A DNA stretch of 64,000 nt. It comes from an uncultured Bacteroidota bacterium. Lineage in GTDB: Bacteria > Bacteroidota > Bacteroidia > Bacteroidales > F082. Location of the stretch: contig CAJBPB010000179.1 of NCBI GenBank assembly GCA_903957365.1, positions 1-64,000 of the forward strand. Reading direction: 5' to 3'. The notes under the pieces were generated by a model. The model worked only from the letters and a program-made list of their open reading frames with translations. It was not told the DNA's origin and ran no database searches. This document shows positions 27,496 through 39,120 of the stretch, piece after piece. A program made the position numbers and the translations under genes. How positions within the stretch are numbered: position 1 is the first letter of the stretch; each line of letters starts with the position of its first letter.

Positions 27496-29169
27496 ATGAA
27501 ATTGAATAGCAACAAAATAATATTAATTGCAATAGGTATTTTCTTCTTCCATTGCGCTATCATCCAGGCGCAATCGCACCAGGAACATGTAACCATTGTT
27601 GGTTCATTTAAACCAAGTCTGGGTGAATTTAAAAAGCTAAACATTCAACCTGAAGTGGAAACGACCAGCTTTGAAATGGGAAATGCTGTTGTATCAAGGA
27701 TTGACACTGTTTTGGCCAGCGAAATTGAACTTGAATTAATTACCCCGATTAACCTCAAAACAGAGGAATCACACACCGGATTTAACAATTTCGTACTGGC
27801 TGGTTTGGGAACGAGAATTTCTCCGGTTTTTGTTTACAGGCATAATTCCAGATTATCAAAGAATACTGCTTTCGGACTTGGGATTTCACACCATTCATCG
27901 TGGATGAACAAGCGGGAATTTGCGCCTTCCTCATTTATGAATAACAATTTTGATCTTGTTTTAGATAATAAGGTGGATAAGTATAATGTGAAAACCAAGG
28001 CATTCTATAAAAGTGAAATCCTTCGTTTTTACGGTTTCCATCCAGATGATTATCCATCTTCAGATATTGATCTTGAATCTGTTACGCAAAATTTGCAAAC
28101 AATTGGCGTTCGATCATTCATGCAAAGCAATACAAAATCAACTGAGGGTATTTATCATGAATTGGGAATTGATTATCAATATTTTCATGATAAATTTCAG
28201 ACCAAAGAGCATAATTTTTCAATCGCAGGTAAAGGAGAAAAATCATACAAATGGTTAAAATTCAGCGCTAAACAAAGTATATCGCTGGAGGCTGAAGCAG
28301 TTTCCATCTTCAATTCTGACACAATACAATCTGGGAATAATCTGCAATTGAGTCTTTTACCTTCTGTAAAGCTTTCAGGCGATTTTTATGCGCTGAAAAT
28401 TGGTTTCACCACTGTAATTCATTCACACGAAAACTCAAATATTCACTTATATCCGGCATTGGAAGGCGGATTGTTTTTACTTAATAAGAGTCTGAAATTT
28501 TATGCAAGTCTCGGTGGAAATTCACAACGAATTAATTTTCAAAAACTTGCAAATGAAAATCCATATGTGAATTCAATTTTACCAATGCGTTGGCAACAGA
28601 CAAAACTCGATTTTAAAGGTGGTGTAAAAGCGCTGATTCTGCCTGGACTTGATTTCAACTTTGGAGTTGAGTATCGAAAGACAGATGATGAAGGATTTTT
28701 TATAACAGATTCAACATCTGAGTTTTCGAATAAGTTTTCAGTGGTTTATGATGATGTCAGCGTAATTGGTTTTTTAGGCGAAATTGGGTATGAGTTGAAT
28801 CAAAAGATCAATTTGAATTTTGTTTACCGATATACCGAATACTCAAATACTGTGCTGACAACAGCTTTTTATAAACCAGTAAATCAGGTAAAAATCTCAG
28901 GTGAGTTTGATTACAATGAAAAAATTAAATTCACTTCCTCTCTTTATTATGTTGGTAAACGAATGGCTTCAACTTATCTGGCCGGCGCAGAAACGATTCA
29001 CACACTAAATCCTTATGTCGATTTGAATGTCGGCGGTATCTATAGAATAAATGACTCTTTTGAAGTTTTTGTGCAGGCAAATAACTTGCTTAACTGGCAA
29101 TATGAACGATTTTACAATTATCCTGTAAATGGTGTCGAATTCTATGGTGGTATTACCGTCCGGTTCTAA
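27496..29169 (+). CDS. Outer-membrane beta-barrel protein, TonB-receptor-like C-terminal type (557 aa)
   Basis: Signal peptide about 1-25 (IIQAQ end). A short N-terminal stretch has VTIVGSFKPSL and KLNIQPE, a motif I have seen in barrels that accompany the TPR protein. From about residue 90 the chain is amphipathic beta strands and ends ITVRF with a terminal Phe, as for BAM substrates. No plug domain or TonB box is evident, so active TonB transport is not supported. Probably an outer-membrane partner of the TPR scaffold upstream. Confidence 0.7.
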   Translation: MKLNSNKIILIAIGIFFFHCAIIQAQSHQEHVTIVGSFKPSLGEFKKLNIQPEVETTSFEMGNAVVSRIDTVLASEIELELITPINLKTEESHTGFNNFVLAGLGTRISPVFVYRHNSRLSKNTAFGLGISHHSSWMNKREFAPSSFMNNNFDLVLDNKVDKYNVKTKAFYKSEILRFYGFHPDDYPSSDIDLESVTQNLQTIGVRSFMQSNTKSTEGIYHELGIDYQYFHDKFQTKEHNFSIAGKGEKSYKWLKFSAKQSISLEAEAVSIFNSDTIQSGNNLQLSLLPSVKLSGDFYALKIGFTTVIHSHENSNIHLYPALEGGLFLLNKSLKFYASLGGNSQRINFQKLANENPYVNSILPMRWQQTKLDFKGGVKALILPGLDFNFGVEYRKTDDEGFFITDSTSEFSNKFSVVYDDVSVIGFLGEIGYELNQKINLNFVYRYTEYSNTVLTTAFYKPVNQVKISGEFDYNEKIKFTSSLYYVGKRMASTYLAGAETIHTLNPYVDLNVGGIYRINDSFEVFVQANNLLNWQYERFYNYPVNGVEFYGGITVRF

Positions 29170-29330
29170 GAAACTGTCTAGATTTTATTTTTGAGTAATT
29201 TTTTGAAGAATTTAGTTCTCAGATGAGGCAAAATTGACGTTAATAGCAGCGTTATTGACGGAGATTTTAACGAAGTATGAGGGCTTAATTCACAAAAAAA
29301 TGCCAAAGGATAAATTTTAGACAATTTCTA
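29169..29330. repeat. MITE-like inverted-repeat element
   Basis: About 162 bases with imperfect terminal inverted repeats. The left end AGAAACTGTCTAGATTTTAT matches the reverse complement of the right end (AGAAATTGTCTAAAATTTAT) at most positions, and similarity continues for about 36 bases each side. The centre has a further partial palindrome (GTTAATAGCAGCGTTATTGAC). It contains no gene. It lies directly after the barrel gene stop and about 90 bases before the gyrB promoter. Confidence 0.5.
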
Positions 29331-29403
29331 AATTATCATCCATTTTTTGTTCAGATTGTTGATAACTCCTATCAATATCAATTGGGGTAGATTCGCAGCC
29401 TAA

Positions 29404-31425
<2,022 letters not shown>

Positions 31426-31448
31426 AAACTGATACATAAATCGAATAG

Positions 31449-31484
31449 AAAACCCGCCCGACACAATTGTCAGGCGGGTTTTTT
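31449..31484. terminator. Terminator after gyrB
   Basis: The stem AAAACCCGCC/GGCGGGTTTT, with an inner GACA/TGTC extension, is followed by a T run. It sits between convergent genes and probably works both ways. Confidence 0.9.
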
Positions 31485-31500
31485 GTTTGAGAAGGAAAGT

Positions 31501-33240
31501 CTAGTATGCTGATTTTTGAAATTTCATCTTACGGACAGTGGTCTTACCTTGCATAATTTCCAGAATAAATATGCCTTGATTTAATTCGCTCAGATTCAAG
31601 GTAATTTCTTGCTGCCCTTTGGTGCTGTAATACTTTTGTTCATATAATTTATTGCCAACCGGGCTGTAAACAGAGAATGTCAACAATCCGGATTCAATGC
31701 AATTGAGTGAAACAAATAAGTTATCATTCGTTGGATTTGGGTAAACCTTAATAACGGAATGATTCGATTCATTTATTCCCACACAATCAGACACATATGC
31801 CATTAATGAATCTGAAGTAACACAAATATTGTTCGCTGTTTCCTGAACGATAACATATCCCGTGTCTGCAATAGTCCATAATACTGAAATTTCTGAGGTA
31901 TTTTGTCCTGAAACAATTTCACCGCCCAATACATTCCATTGGTATGTGTTGCCATCGATACCACTTGTTTGATAATTAATGGTTTCTCCAATGCAAATGG
32001 CATTGCTTCCAGTAATGGAAGGTTGGGGTTGCTCAAATACGTTGATATAGTTTTCCTGTACGATTGACTGGCTTTGTTCAGAATTCGAAGCAGTAAGGGA
32101 AACGTCATAAGAGCCTGCATAATAATAGGTTATAACAGGATTCTGATCGTTGGATGATTCAGGTGTTCCTCCTTCGAAATACCATTCCCAATTTGTTGCT
32201 TCCACGGACAGATCGGTGAACTGGATTTGGCTTCCATTACAGATTTCTGTTTCATCCGCACTAAAATTCGTCGCGATAGGGGCATTCCTTCTCAGCATGG
32301 TCCCTTGTGACCCTGAGCAAAATCCTGTATTATTATCGGTAAAGGAAAAATTGTACATGGTCGAAGAACCAGATCCGTTGTGATCGAGTGTCCATGTTTC
32401 ACCGGCATCGATGGTTTTGTAAATATCTGCATCAGTTCCTCCGGCATACGCGCTGTCTTTGTCAAAAACATGAACCGCATAAAAACTATGGTAACCTGTC
32501 GAAAAACTACTCCAGCTTTCACCACCATCATTTGTGGTGAGAATTTTTCCATCTTCACCGCCAACAACACCAAAATTTGTGTTGGCAAAATGAACGCCCA
32601 TGGTGATGCCGGTTGATTGGTAAATGTTTGACCAGGATTGTCCGCCATTGATTGATCTCGAAATGATATTGCCTGTTCCAACTCCATAAAGAGTATTTTG
32701 ATCGGCATAACAGATATCAAGTGCTGTATAGGGCAATGTGCCACCTATCGTCCATGAGAAGCCACCATTGTTGGTTTTGTAGATACGAGTCCCCCCGGCA
32801 TTCATGACTGCAGCGGCCACTCCATTGTTTTCATCCCAAAATTCGATATCAACATAATACCATACATCTGTTCCCACTGTGACTGGATTCCAGGTTGTTC
32901 CACCATCGGTTGTTTTGATGAAATAATTATTCCATCCTGCAGCAAATCCTTTATCAGGTGTAATAAAACAAATGGCTTCCAAACCATCAATTTCACCAAC
33001 ACCGGGGAAAATCTCATTCCAGGTATGACCGCCATCTGTTGTCTTGACAATTACACCTGGCGCGTCATAGGTATATTGCATGCCAGAGGCGTACCCAACA
33101 TCATTTTGACCGGGTGGAAAATGCATTCCGTAAAGAATGAAATTTGTCTGAGAATTGACTGCTTCCCATTGCTGGGAAAAACTTTTGCCACTCAAAAGTA
33201 AAATACCAATTATTAATAAAAAGTGGGATGTGAATTTCAT
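31501..33240 (-). CDS. T9SS cargo with Ycf48/BNR-like propeller and PKD domain (579 aa)
   Basis: A secreted surface protein. The signal peptide ends near residue 23 (SFSQ-Q). Residues about 30-320 contain repeated Asp-box units (TTDGGTTWN, TNNGGFSWT, SINGGQSWS, TNDGGESWS), as in sialidase/Ycf48 propellers. A PKD-like domain (about 325-410) is followed by a second Ig-like segment. The last 75 residues are a type A T9SS sorting domain (VKVYPNPTNDNLFVSL to MKFQKSAY). ATG 33240 is chosen over an upstream TTG because a CATTTTTG promoter-like box falls before it. No catalytic residues point to a specific enzyme. Confidence 0.85.
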   Translation of the reverse strand: MKFTSHFLLIIGILLLSGKSFSQQWEAVNSQTNFILYGMHFPPGQNDVGYASGMQYTYDAPGVIVKTTDGGHTWNEIFPGVGEIDGLEAICFITPDKGFAAGWNNYFIKTTDGGTTWNPVTVGTDVWYYVDIEFWDENNGVAAAVMNAGGTRIYKTNNGGFSWTIGGTLPYTALDICYADQNTLYGVGTGNIISRSINGGQSWSNIYQSTGITMGVHFANTNFGVVGGEDGKILTTNDGGESWSSFSTGYHSFYAVHVFDKDSAYAGGTDADIYKTIDAGETWTLDHNGSGSSTMYNFSFTDNNTGFCSGSQGTMLRRNAPIATNFSADETEICNGSQIQFTDLSVEATNWEWYFEGGTPESSNDQNPVITYYYAGSYDVSLTASNSEQSQSIVQENYINVFEQPQPSITGSNAICIGETINYQTSGIDGNTYQWNVLGGEIVSGQNTSEISVLWTIADTGYVIVQETANNICVTSDSLMAYVSDCVGINESNHSVIKVYPNPTNDNLFVSLNCIESGLLTFSVYSPVGNKLYEQKYYSTKGQQEITLNLSELNQGIFILEIMQGKTTVRKMKFQKSAY

Positions 33241-33555
33241 CTGGATTAATTTTTTTTGCAAAAATGAATAAAATATTTCATTCAGTAATTTATTATATCA
33301 GAACAAAAACACTACCAATGGAAAAAATGAAAACAAAAACAATCGGAATTGAAATCGTATTTTTATTGAAATTGAAGGTTATTTTGGGAATACCTTGTTT
33401 TTTAAATTTCGAATATAAAATTGTAAAATACATATATTCAACAGGATATATTTTTTACGCAGAAATTTATTCTTTTTCACGTCAAAAAATAATCCGACTT
33501 TGTTGAACTATTGGATATGAATTTTATCTTTATTTTATAATTCAACATATTCACT
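33241..33555. other. AT-rich divergent intergenic region
   Basis: This separates the T9SS cargo gene (-) from the NSS transporter gene (+). It is strongly AT-rich. Short open frames here have no recognisable protein features and I do not call them genes. Promoters for both neighbours are expected here, but no full consensus is visible. Confidence 0.5.
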
Positions 33556-35118
33556 ATGAATAAAGAGCAATGGGGATCAAGGGTTGGACTGGTTTTTGCC
33601 ATGGCAGGAAACGCAGTCGGCCTTGGTAATTTTCTTCGTTTTCCGGTTCAGGCCATACAGAATGGTGGAGGTTCATTCATCATTCCTTACCTTATAAGTT
33701 TCCTTTTGATGGGGATTCCATTGCTTCTGGTAGAATGGAGTATTGGTCGTTTTGGAGGGGCATTTGGCCATCATGCGACACCATTTCAGTTACATAGGAT
33801 GGACAATAGAAAAATTTGGAAATACATTGGTGTTTTTGGATTATTCACAAATATTGCTGTTGCATCTTACTATTGCTATCTTGAAAGTTGGACAATAACC
33901 TGGGTTTACCATAGCATTGCACGTACTTTTTCAGGGATGAGTGGGGTTGAAGTTGCTTCTTTTTTTGACAGTTATGTGAGTCTCCAACAACATACAATTC
34001 CTGTATTTGTTTGGTTTTTATGTATTTTACTGAATACTTATATACTATCAAGAGGACTAGAAGGTGGCGTTGAAAAGGTTGCGAAAATTGGAATGCCTCT
34101 TTTGATTTTGTTTGGTTTGTTTCTGGCGATTAAAGCATTTTTTATAAAGGAAGGTGTTGAAGGTGCAATCAATGATGGTTCGGTTGGGTTAAATTTTTTA
34201 TGGACGCCCGACTTTTCAACTATTTGGAGCGCTAAGGTTTGGTTGGCAGCAGCTGGTCAGATATTCTTCACGTTATCATTAGGGATGGGTTCAATACATT
34301 GCTATTCTTCTTATGTTTCTAAAAAGGATGATATTGCATTAAATGCTATGAGTGCTGGCTGGATGAATGAATTCGTTGAAGTTGTGCTTGGTAGTGCGAT
34401 TCTGATACCAATAGCAGTTGGTTATCTGGGAATTGATAAAGTAATCGAACTAACGAAATTTGGTGGACTGGGATTGGGATTTAAAACACTTCCTTTCTTA
34501 TTTGAACAATGGGGAGCTGCTATGGCTGCATTTGCCGGGGTATTTTGGTTTGGATTGTTGTTTTTCGCCGGAATCACTTCGTCTCTTGCAATGGGGACGC
34601 CGGTGATGGGATTTTTTATGGATGAATTCAACTGGAAGCGTAAATCATCAGCATGGTTTTTTGGCTTGCTGATCTTTGTTTTCGGACTGCCAACTGTTAT
34701 TTTTTATAAATATGGCGTATTTGATGAGTTTGATTATTGGGCAGGAACTGTTGCTTTGGTCGTTTTTGCTTTGTTTGAGATCATACTGTTTGCCTGGGTT
34801 TTCGGAATAGACAAAGGCTGGAAAGAAATCAATCTGGGTGCCGATATAAAGTTTCCAAATTTCACGAAATATATTATTAAATATATAACCCCAATTTTTC
34901 TGGGAGTTGTATTTATCGGTAGTCTGCCTGGTATATGGCAGAAAATTACGAATGTTGAAATCTATGAAAAGATTGCTTCAGCAACAGATGCCAATGTGAT
35001 TCATGAACTTGAGAAGACTATTCTTTTTGTCAATGGCTCCCGTCTGTTATTGGTGTTTCTTTACGCAGGAATCAGTGTTGTTGTTTATATGGCTTACCGC
35101 AAAAATTACGCAAAATGA
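33556..35118 (+). CDS. Sodium-dependent amino-acid transporter, NSS/SNF family (520 aa)
   Basis: LeuT-fold symporter. Helix 1 carries AGNAVGLGNFLRFP, the unwound Na+/substrate site of the family, and the following GGGSFIIPYL is typical. There are about 12 hydrophobic segments. Its last base overlaps a 32-residue MetS-like gene (ATGA), which points to the MetP/MetS-type two-part transporters that move methionine or alanine. The substrate is inferred only. Confidence 0.92.
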   Translation: MNKEQWGSRVGLVFAMAGNAVGLGNFLRFPVQAIQNGGGSFIIPYLISFLLMGIPLLLVEWSIGRFGGAFGHHATPFQLHRMDNRKIWKYIGVFGLFTNIAVASYYCYLESWTITWVYHSIARTFSGMSGVEVASFFDSYVSLQQHTIPVFVWFLCILLNTYILSRGLEGGVEKVAKIGMPLLILFGLFLAIKAFFIKEGVEGAINDGSVGLNFLWTPDFSTIWSAKVWLAAAGQIFFTLSLGMGSIHCYSSYVSKKDDIALNAMSAGWMNEFVEVVLGSAILIPIAVGYLGIDKVIELTKFGGLGLGFKTLPFLFEQWGAAMAAFAGVFWFGLLFFAGITSSLAMGTPVMGFFMDEFNWKRKSSAWFFGLLIFVFGLPTVIFYKYGVFDEFDYWAGTVALVVFALFEIILFAWVFGIDKGWKEINLGADIKFPNFTKYIIKYITPIFLGVVFIGSLPGIWQKITNVEIYEKIASATDANVIHELEKTILFVNGSRLLLVFLYAGISVVVYMAYRKNYAK

Positions 35119-35213
35119 ATACTTCCGCATTGTTAATGATGGTTGGAACCTACATTGTAGTGACCTTTTTTACCATTTATTTCTTTATCAAAATATTGAG
35201 TAAACCAAAATAG
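35115..35213 (+). CDS. MetS-like NSS transporter small subunit (32 aa)
   Basis: A one-helix peptide of 32 residues starting MNTSALLMMVGTY and ending KILSKPK. It overlaps the transporter stop by ATGA, so translation is coupled. Size, single membrane helix and position match MetS, the small subunit of some bacterial NSS transporters. Its stop is the base next to the stop of the convergent xdhB gene, leaving no intergenic DNA. Confidence 0.8.
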   Translation: MNTSALLMMVGTYIVVTFFTIYFFIKILSKPK

Positions 35214-37517
35214 TTATATTAGGTTTGAAATAGATTTAAGCACTACCTCTTTTGTTGCAGGCAAAGAAAAGTCAGGCTCTTTGGTGTGATTTGCAACCGA
35301 TGAGATAGCGTCTTTGATGGCCATCCAAACCGAAAAAGCCAGCATGAACGGGGGTTCACCAATCGCCTTACTCTGATGAATTGCGTTCGGATTATTTGCA
35401 TTTTTCAATAAATCAGCCTTGTATCTGACTGGAAAATCCCCAATTCCGGGTATTTTATAAGTGTCAGGTGAGCAATTTAATAAGTTTCCTTTTTTATCAT
35501 ACCGGACGACCTCTGTTGTACACCAGCCAACACCCTGAATAAATCCACCCATAATCTGTCCTTTATCAATCTCAGGATGAATAGATTTCCCGGCATCATG
35601 CAGAATATCAGTCTGTATTAATCTTGTATTCCCGGTTAAAATATCTACTTCCACTTCAGAAACTGCCATTCCAAATGCATAATAATGAAATGGTTTTCCT
35701 TTGCCTTTTTCACGGTCAAAGAAAATATCTGGTGTTCCATAATACCCGGTCGCACTCAAACTTATCTGAGCAATATGAGCTTGCCTGATCAGATCTGAAA
35801 AACTGAGTTTGATTTCAGGACTCGATTTCAAATAAATAAAGTTGTCTCTGAAAATAAGTGGACCATCATTTATGCTGTCATCTTTAGCAGATAACATTTT
35901 ATAAGCCAATGGTTTCAATCTGTTTTTTATTGTTCTGATCGCATCTTTCACTGCCATTCCATTCAGATCGGTTCCTGATGAGGCTGCAGTAGGCGAGGTG
36001 TTCGGCACTTTGGAAGTATTGGTCGGACTGATGGTAATTCTATCCATCGTTAAGCCGAATTCTCTGGCTGCGATATGCAGAATCTTGGTATGTAAGCCTT
36101 GTCCCATCTCTGTTCCACCATGGTTTACCATTACAGAACCATCTTTGTAAACCAAAACCAAAGCGCCTGCCTGATTAAGAAAAGCGGTTGTAAAAGAGAT
36201 GCCAAATTTCAACGGAGTTAAGGCCAGACCTTTCTTCAGGAAATGGCTTTTCTGATTGAAAAGTTCAATTTCCTTTCTTCTCTTATAATAGTCACTCGAT
36301 TTGATAAGTTCATTCCAAAGACGCTGAAGTTTATTGTTTTTCACCGTTTGACCATAATGGGTCACGTTTCTGGAATGTATCTGATAAAAGTTATTGAATC
36401 GTATTTCCGAAGCATCTTTACCAAGAAAACGCGCAATGCGATCTATCACATTTTCGATTACAGCCATGCCCTGCGGACCACCGAAACCTCGAAACGCTGT
36501 GTTTGACGGTTGATTTGTTTTCCACATTGTACCAGTAACACGCATGTTTTCAATAAAATAGCTATTGTCTGCATGGAACATTGCTCTTTCGAGAATAGGA
36601 ATGGATAAATCAAATGATGATCCAGCATTTGCATGTAAGTCAACGTTGTAGGCAGATATAATTCCGTTTTCATCAAAACCCGCTTCATAATAGGAAAGAA
36701 ATGGATGCCTTTTGCCAGTTATTTTCTGGTCTTCATCGCGCGAAAGTTGCATCAATACCGGCTGACCTGTTGCATCAGCCAGCAATGCAGCCCAGGCGGC
36801 AATTGGATTTGCCTGTGTTTCCTTCCCGCCAAATCCGCCTCCCATCCTTTTTACTTCACAGATAACCTGATTTGATTGTAATCCAAGCACTTCAGCTACA
36901 ACATTTTGGGTTTCTGTGGGGTTTTGCGAAGAAGCGTAAACAGTCATGTTTCTGTTTTCACCAGGCACACAAACCGCGGATTGTGTCTCGAGATACCAGT
37001 GTTCCTGGGCGCCAGTTGTTAATGAACCTTGAATATGAAATTTTGCGGTTTCTATGGCAACGTCAGGATTCCCGGTTGTAATACTGCGGGTAGGACTGAG
37101 TTTATTTCCAACAGCCATGGCATCTTCAATGGTAAGGATAGCCTCTTGTTCTTCGAAATCAATTTTTATTTTTTTTGAGGCTTCAATTGCGGTCTCACGA
37201 TCTTTTGCAGCAATAAGAAAAATGACTTGTCCGATAAAAGTTACTTTATCTTCAGCCAGACAAAACTCATCATGCGTAAACGCATTCAATTGATTTATAC
37301 CGGGAATACGCCTGAAATCAAGAATATCAACAACTCCTTCGGTCTGTAATGCCTCAGATAAATCATATTTTTTGATTAAAGCATGTGCAATCGGGCTAAA
37401 ATAAGCTTGTCCCCACAAAAGATTGTCGTGTAATTGAATATCCGAAACATATTTTGCCTCACCTGTCACATGGCTGACGGCACTTTCGTGAGGGAAGTGT
37501 TTTAGTTCAGTCTTCAT
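35214..37517 (-). CDS. xdhB: Xanthine dehydrogenase-type molybdenum-binding subunit (767 aa)
   Basis: Catalytic molybdopterin subunit of a xanthine oxidase-family hydroxylase. Present are RMGGGFGGKE (Moco contact, about residue 225), the TAFRGFGGPQG segment (about 340) and the C-terminal GEPPFML with the catalytic Glu (about 720). The ATG at 37517 overlaps the xdhA stop by ATGA, which fixes the start; an upstream in-frame start is rejected. Together with xdhA and XdhC it should hydroxylate a purine (hypoxanthine/xanthine) or a related N-heterocycle. Substrate specificity is not provable from sequence. Confidence 0.9.
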   Translation of the reverse strand: MKTELKHFPHESAVSHVTGEAKYVSDIQLHDNLLWGQAYFSPIAHALIKKYDLSEALQTEGVVDILDFRRIPGINQLNAFTHDEFCLAEDKVTFIGQVIFLIAAKDRETAIEASKKIKIDFEEQEAILTIEDAMAVGNKLSPTRSITTGNPDVAIETAKFHIQGSLTTGAQEHWYLETQSAVCVPGENRNMTVYASSQNPTETQNVVAEVLGLQSNQVICEVKRMGGGFGGKETQANPIAAWAALLADATGQPVLMQLSRDEDQKITGKRHPFLSYYEAGFDENGIISAYNVDLHANAGSSFDLSIPILERAMFHADNSYFIENMRVTGTMWKTNQPSNTAFRGFGGPQGMAVIENVIDRIARFLGKDASEIRFNNFYQIHSRNVTHYGQTVKNNKLQRLWNELIKSSDYYKRRKEIELFNQKSHFLKKGLALTPLKFGISFTTAFLNQAGALVLVYKDGSVMVNHGGTEMGQGLHTKILHIAAREFGLTMDRITISPTNTSKVPNTSPTAASSGTDLNGMAVKDAIRTIKNRLKPLAYKMLSAKDDSINDGPLIFRDNFIYLKSSPEIKLSFSDLIRQAHIAQISLSATGYYGTPDIFFDREKGKGKPFHYYAFGMAVSEVEVDILTGNTRLIQTDILHDAGKSIHPEIDKGQIMGGFIQGVGWCTTEVVRYDKKGNLLNCSPDTYKIPGIGDFPVRYKADLLKNANNPNAIHQSKAIGEPPFMLAFSVWMAIKDAISSVANHTKEPDFSLPATKEVVLKSISNLI

Positions 37518-38992
37518 AACACGATCTTTTTGTCCATCCTGACGCGAATGGAATAAAAACATTTCAACAGTAAATTGCCGGCAACTTCAAGTCTGTATTC
37601 CGATGTAGAACGTGCATCAGAGATGGGTGTGAAATCATTGGAAATCAATTTTGAAGCTTCAATCAAATTCTGTGAAGTAAAATGTTTGCCAATAAGAAAT
37701 TCTTCGCATGATCCCGCTCTTTTCACTTTGGCTGCCAAACCACCATAAACCAATTTGATTTCTTCAATTATACCCTGAGGTGATAATTTTAGTTTCGTTG
37801 CGATACTAAGTGTTGAAATATCCAGATCGCGGCGGGTAGATATTTTTTCAGCGAAATAAAATGAATTATTATCCTTTTCAGGAATGATTATCTCAAATGT
37901 CAATTCATTGTTATTCAGATTAATGCTTCTGTAACCGGTAATGAAATCTTCCAGATAGATTATGCGTTCATTATCAGAACTCACAATTTTCACCTGTGCG
38001 TTTAATGCGAATAACATCGGGATCAGATCTCCGATAGGGGAGGCGTTGCAGATATTTCCACCAATTGTCGCCACATGTCTTATTTGTAAGGATGCAAAAT
38101 GGTCAACGATGGGACTGAATTCAAAAAACTGCGTATGAACGAATTGTTTGAAATCTTCCAGACTGCACCCTGCACCGATGTGAAAGTTATTCTTTTGGGA
38201 TGCGATTTGTTTGAGTTCGTTAACAAATGAAATATCAAGTATTTGCTGATGAAATTCTGAAGTTTTATTTTGCCTGACTGCAATATCGGTTGATCCGTTG
38301 ACTATAATTGCATCCGGGTATATTTTTCTGAAATTCAAAGCTTGTTTCAGGGAAAAAGGAATCAGGTAAATTTGATTTTTGCCGGTTAATTCAATTGCAT
38401 CTTTTGATTCATTGATCGTTTTCAATGCATCGATTATTTTCGATTCATTGCTTGAAAATTGATCTTGTTCTATTGTTTTACAGGCCACCTTAGCAGCGTC
38501 AATAATGGAACCATAACCGGTGCAACGGCATAAATTTCCTGCAAGTGAATCAATTATATCTTTTCTTTCCGGCTTTTTTTCAGACTTATACAAACCAAAG
38601 ATTGACATGGCGATGCCCGGAGTACAATATCCGCACTGGCTGGCATGGTTATCGACAATGGCCTGCTGAACAGGATGTAATTCAGTTGAAAGTGGTGTTT
38701 TATTGGCAAGATTTTCAATGGTAATCAATTGTTTACCATGCAAGGCTGGTAAAAAAAGCAAACATGCATCAACGGCTTTGTAAATAAGTTTGTCATTAGT
38801 TGGCGCTAATTCTGCCAATACTACAGTACAGGCACCACAATCGCCTTCGGCACATCCTTCTTTTGTGCCTGTATGCTTTGGAATTGACCGAAGAAACTGC
38901 AGAACAGTCGTGGAAGGTGGAAAAAGGGATTTTGACCAATCGATTGTAAAAACCTCATTATCAAGTATGAAAGATATAGAATTAGAATTCAT
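37514..38992 (-). CDS. xdhA: Xanthine dehydrogenase small subunit, [2Fe-2S] plus FAD (492 aa)
   Basis: Electron-transfer subunit fusing the plant-type ferredoxin domain (CAEGDCGACTVVL, about 44-56), the second [2Fe-2S] helical domain (QCGYCTPG near 118; LCRCTGYG near 152) and a FAD-binding domain (IVNGSTDIAV near 235; TIGGNICNASPIGD near 310). This is the XdhA layout of bacterial two-subunit enzymes. It is translationally coupled to xdhB. Confidence 0.92.
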   Translation of the reverse strand: MNSNSISFILDNEVFTIDWSKSLFPPSTTVLQFLRSIPKHTGTKEGCAEGDCGACTVVLAELAPTNDKLIYKAVDACLLFLPALHGKQLITIENLANKTPLSTELHPVQQAIVDNHASQCGYCTPGIAMSIFGLYKSEKKPERKDIIDSLAGNLCRCTGYGSIIDAAKVACKTIEQDQFSSNESKIIDALKTINESKDAIELTGKNQIYLIPFSLKQALNFRKIYPDAIIVNGSTDIAVRQNKTSEFHQQILDISFVNELKQIASQKNNFHIGAGCSLEDFKQFVHTQFFEFSPIVDHFASLQIRHVATIGGNICNASPIGDLIPMLFALNAQVKIVSSDNERIIYLEDFITGYRSINLNNNELTFEIIIPEKDNNSFYFAEKISTRRDLDISTLSIATKLKLSPQGIIEEIKLVYGGLAAKVKRAGSCEEFLIGKHFTSQNLIEASKLISNDFTPISDARSTSEYRLEVAGNLLLKCFYSIRVRMDKKIVL

Positions 38993-39120
38993 TCAGTGCC
39001 GGAATTTCCTAATGTTTTTAAATAATGTTATATTTCTTTGCAAAAAAAAAAGACTTTGAAATCAATCAAAAATATATTGATGCCCCTAATTTTTAAACCC
39101 ATTGGATTTGAGAATTACAA

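Noticed and set aside
33264-33506. 80-codon frame on the + strand between the T9SS cargo gene and the NSS transporter gene
   Set aside because: It lies in very AT-rich DNA, has no ribosome-binding or promoter context, and the peptide shows only low-complexity Ile/Lys/Tyr composition with no domain.
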